Source of the DNA: Bacteroidota bacterium
Lineage (GTDB): Bacteria; Bacteroidota; Bacteroidia; JAADEI01
DNA length: 14,042 nt
Reading direction: 5' to 3'
Assembly (NCBI GenBank): GCA_015490475.1
Contig: WFXT01000252.1
Location: 1 to 14,042 of the forward strand
The notes under the pieces: generated by a model
Told to the model about the DNA's origin: nothing
Database searches by the model: none
The model's input: only the letters and a program-made list of their open reading frames with translations
Program-made: the position numbers and the translations under genes
In this document: piece by piece, positions 13,370 to 14,042 of the stretch
Numbering within the stretch: the first letter of the stretch is position 1
Layout: each line of letters starts with the position of its first letter

Positions 13370-14042
13370 ATGGGATTGGATAATTTGTTGACCTTCGTTA
13401 AGCCAGAGGAAATCAAGATTGAGAAAGACAGTGACAGGAAAGGTAGGTTGATAATGTCACCTCTGGAAAGAGGGTATGGAATTACAGTAGGAAATGCGCT
13501 AAGGCGTGTTCTTCTCTCTTCTCTGGAGGGCTATGCAATCGTGATGGTTCGCATTGAGGGAGTGTTGCATGAGTTTAGTACCATTCCGGGAGTGATTGAA
13601 GACGTATCGGAGATTGTGTTAAATCTGAAGCAGGTTCGTTTTAAATATCTTGGGAATGATCCCATAGATAAGGCAAAGATCAAAGTTGAAATAAGCGGGC
13701 AGGAAGTATTTAAAGCAGGAGATATTGAAAAGTTCACACCTGAATTTGAAATCGCCAACAAAGACCTTATTATATGCCATATGGAACCGTCGGTGAAACT
13801 CAATATGGAACTCTATGTTTACAGAGGCCGTGGATATTTACCTCAGGAGGAGTTCCTTGATATGGAATTGGAAACAGGAATTATACCTATTGATGCTATC
13901 TTTTCGCCTATTCGTAGAGTTCGTATAGACGTTGAAAATGTTCGTGTTGGAAAATATACTAACTATGACAAATTAAATCTTGAAGTTGAAACAGACGGGA
14001 CGATTTCCCCAGAAGATGCTATACGTAATGCCGCATCTATAT
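13370..14042 (+). CDS. rpoA: RNA polymerase alpha subunit, N-terminal part (3' truncated by window edge)
   Basis: 224 codons are visible from the ATG at 13370 and remain open at the right edge. The start is the first in-frame ATG, 34 nt past rpsD. The N-terminal domain is clear: P-L-E-R-G-Y-G-I-T-V-G-N-A-L-R-R-V-L-L-S-S-L-E-G (the family assembly motif, about 31-54), E-F-S-T-I-P-G-V-x-E-D-V (about 69-80), L-N-L-K-Q-V-R-F-K, and later a V-x-N-x-R-V-G segment followed by Y-D-K-L-N-L-E-V-E-T-D-G. This domain dimerises and nucleates beta and beta-prime binding. The C-terminal DNA- and activator-binding domain lies beyond the window. rplQ would be expected next. Confidence 0.97.
   Translation, partial: MGLDNLLTFVKPEEIKIEKDSDRKGRLIMSPLERGYGITVGNALRRVLLSSLEGYAIVMVRIEGVLHEFSTIPGVIEDVSEIVLNLKQVRFKYLGNDPIDKAKIKVEISGQEVFKAGDIEKFTPEFEIANKDLIICHMEPSVKLNMELYVYRGRGYLPQEEFLDMELETGIIPIDAIFSPIRRVRIDVENVRVGKYTNYDKLNLEVETDGTISPEDAIRNAASI

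Noticed and set aside
13531..13803. 90-codon minus-strand ORF antisense to rpoA.
   Set aside because: It is inside the rpoA N-terminal domain; no independent support.

Overview
The window looks like a chromosomal segment of a member of the Bacteroidota, probably a gliding or type IX secretion (T9SS) lineage. The evidence is the C-terminal half of GldN at the left edge, a GH3 glycosidase fused to a beta-lactamase-like domain, the short Bacteroidota-type RsmI-like methyltransferase, EI24-domain and SAM-hydrolase proteins, the sequence character of IF-1, L36, S13, S11, S4 and RpoA, and matches to the Bacteroidota -7 promoter element TAnnTTTG. Start sites mostly lack Shine-Dalgarno sequences, which also fits. 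Base composition is moderately AT-rich by eye. I see no mobile element, CRISPR array, tRNA or rRNA.

Layout. (1) 1-452, plus strand: the end of gldN. (2) 635-938, minus strand: an isolated small Cys-rich lipoprotein gene with a candidate promoter and a clear intrinsic terminator. (3) 1033-5537, minus strand: an LtaS/sulfatase-superfamily membrane enzyme coupled by an ATGA overlap to a secreted GH3/beta-lactamase-fold fusion. (4) 5536-5721, plus strand: a 61-codon membrane-protein ORF that fits between two minus-strand genes and shares a CATG start overlap with the GH3 gene. (5) 5711-10364, minus strand: seven overlapping genes that look like one operon: SAM hydrolase, ABM-fold protein, EI24 membrane protein, RsmI-like methyltransferase, BtuF-like binding protein, PAP2 phosphatase, ZIP transporter. 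(6) 10365-10408: a 44-bp divergent spacer containing a perfect 7+7 dyad. (7) 10409-14042, plus strand: phoH, then infA-rpmJ-rpsM-rpsK-rpsD-rpoA; rpoA runs off the right edge.

The right third is core translation and transcription machinery. The middle is a tightly packed envelope, transport and SAM-chemistry cluster. GH3, the LtaS-like enzyme and PAP2 suggest cell-wall or lipid turnover, but the shared pathway is inferred from gene order only. I found no convincing new multi-gene system. The points most worth checking are the CATG-overlapping 61-aa gene, the 7-gene SAM/envelope operon with its dyad-bearing head, the signal-less BtuF-like protein without transporter partners, and the altered residues in the SAM hydrolase, L36 and ZIP proteins.
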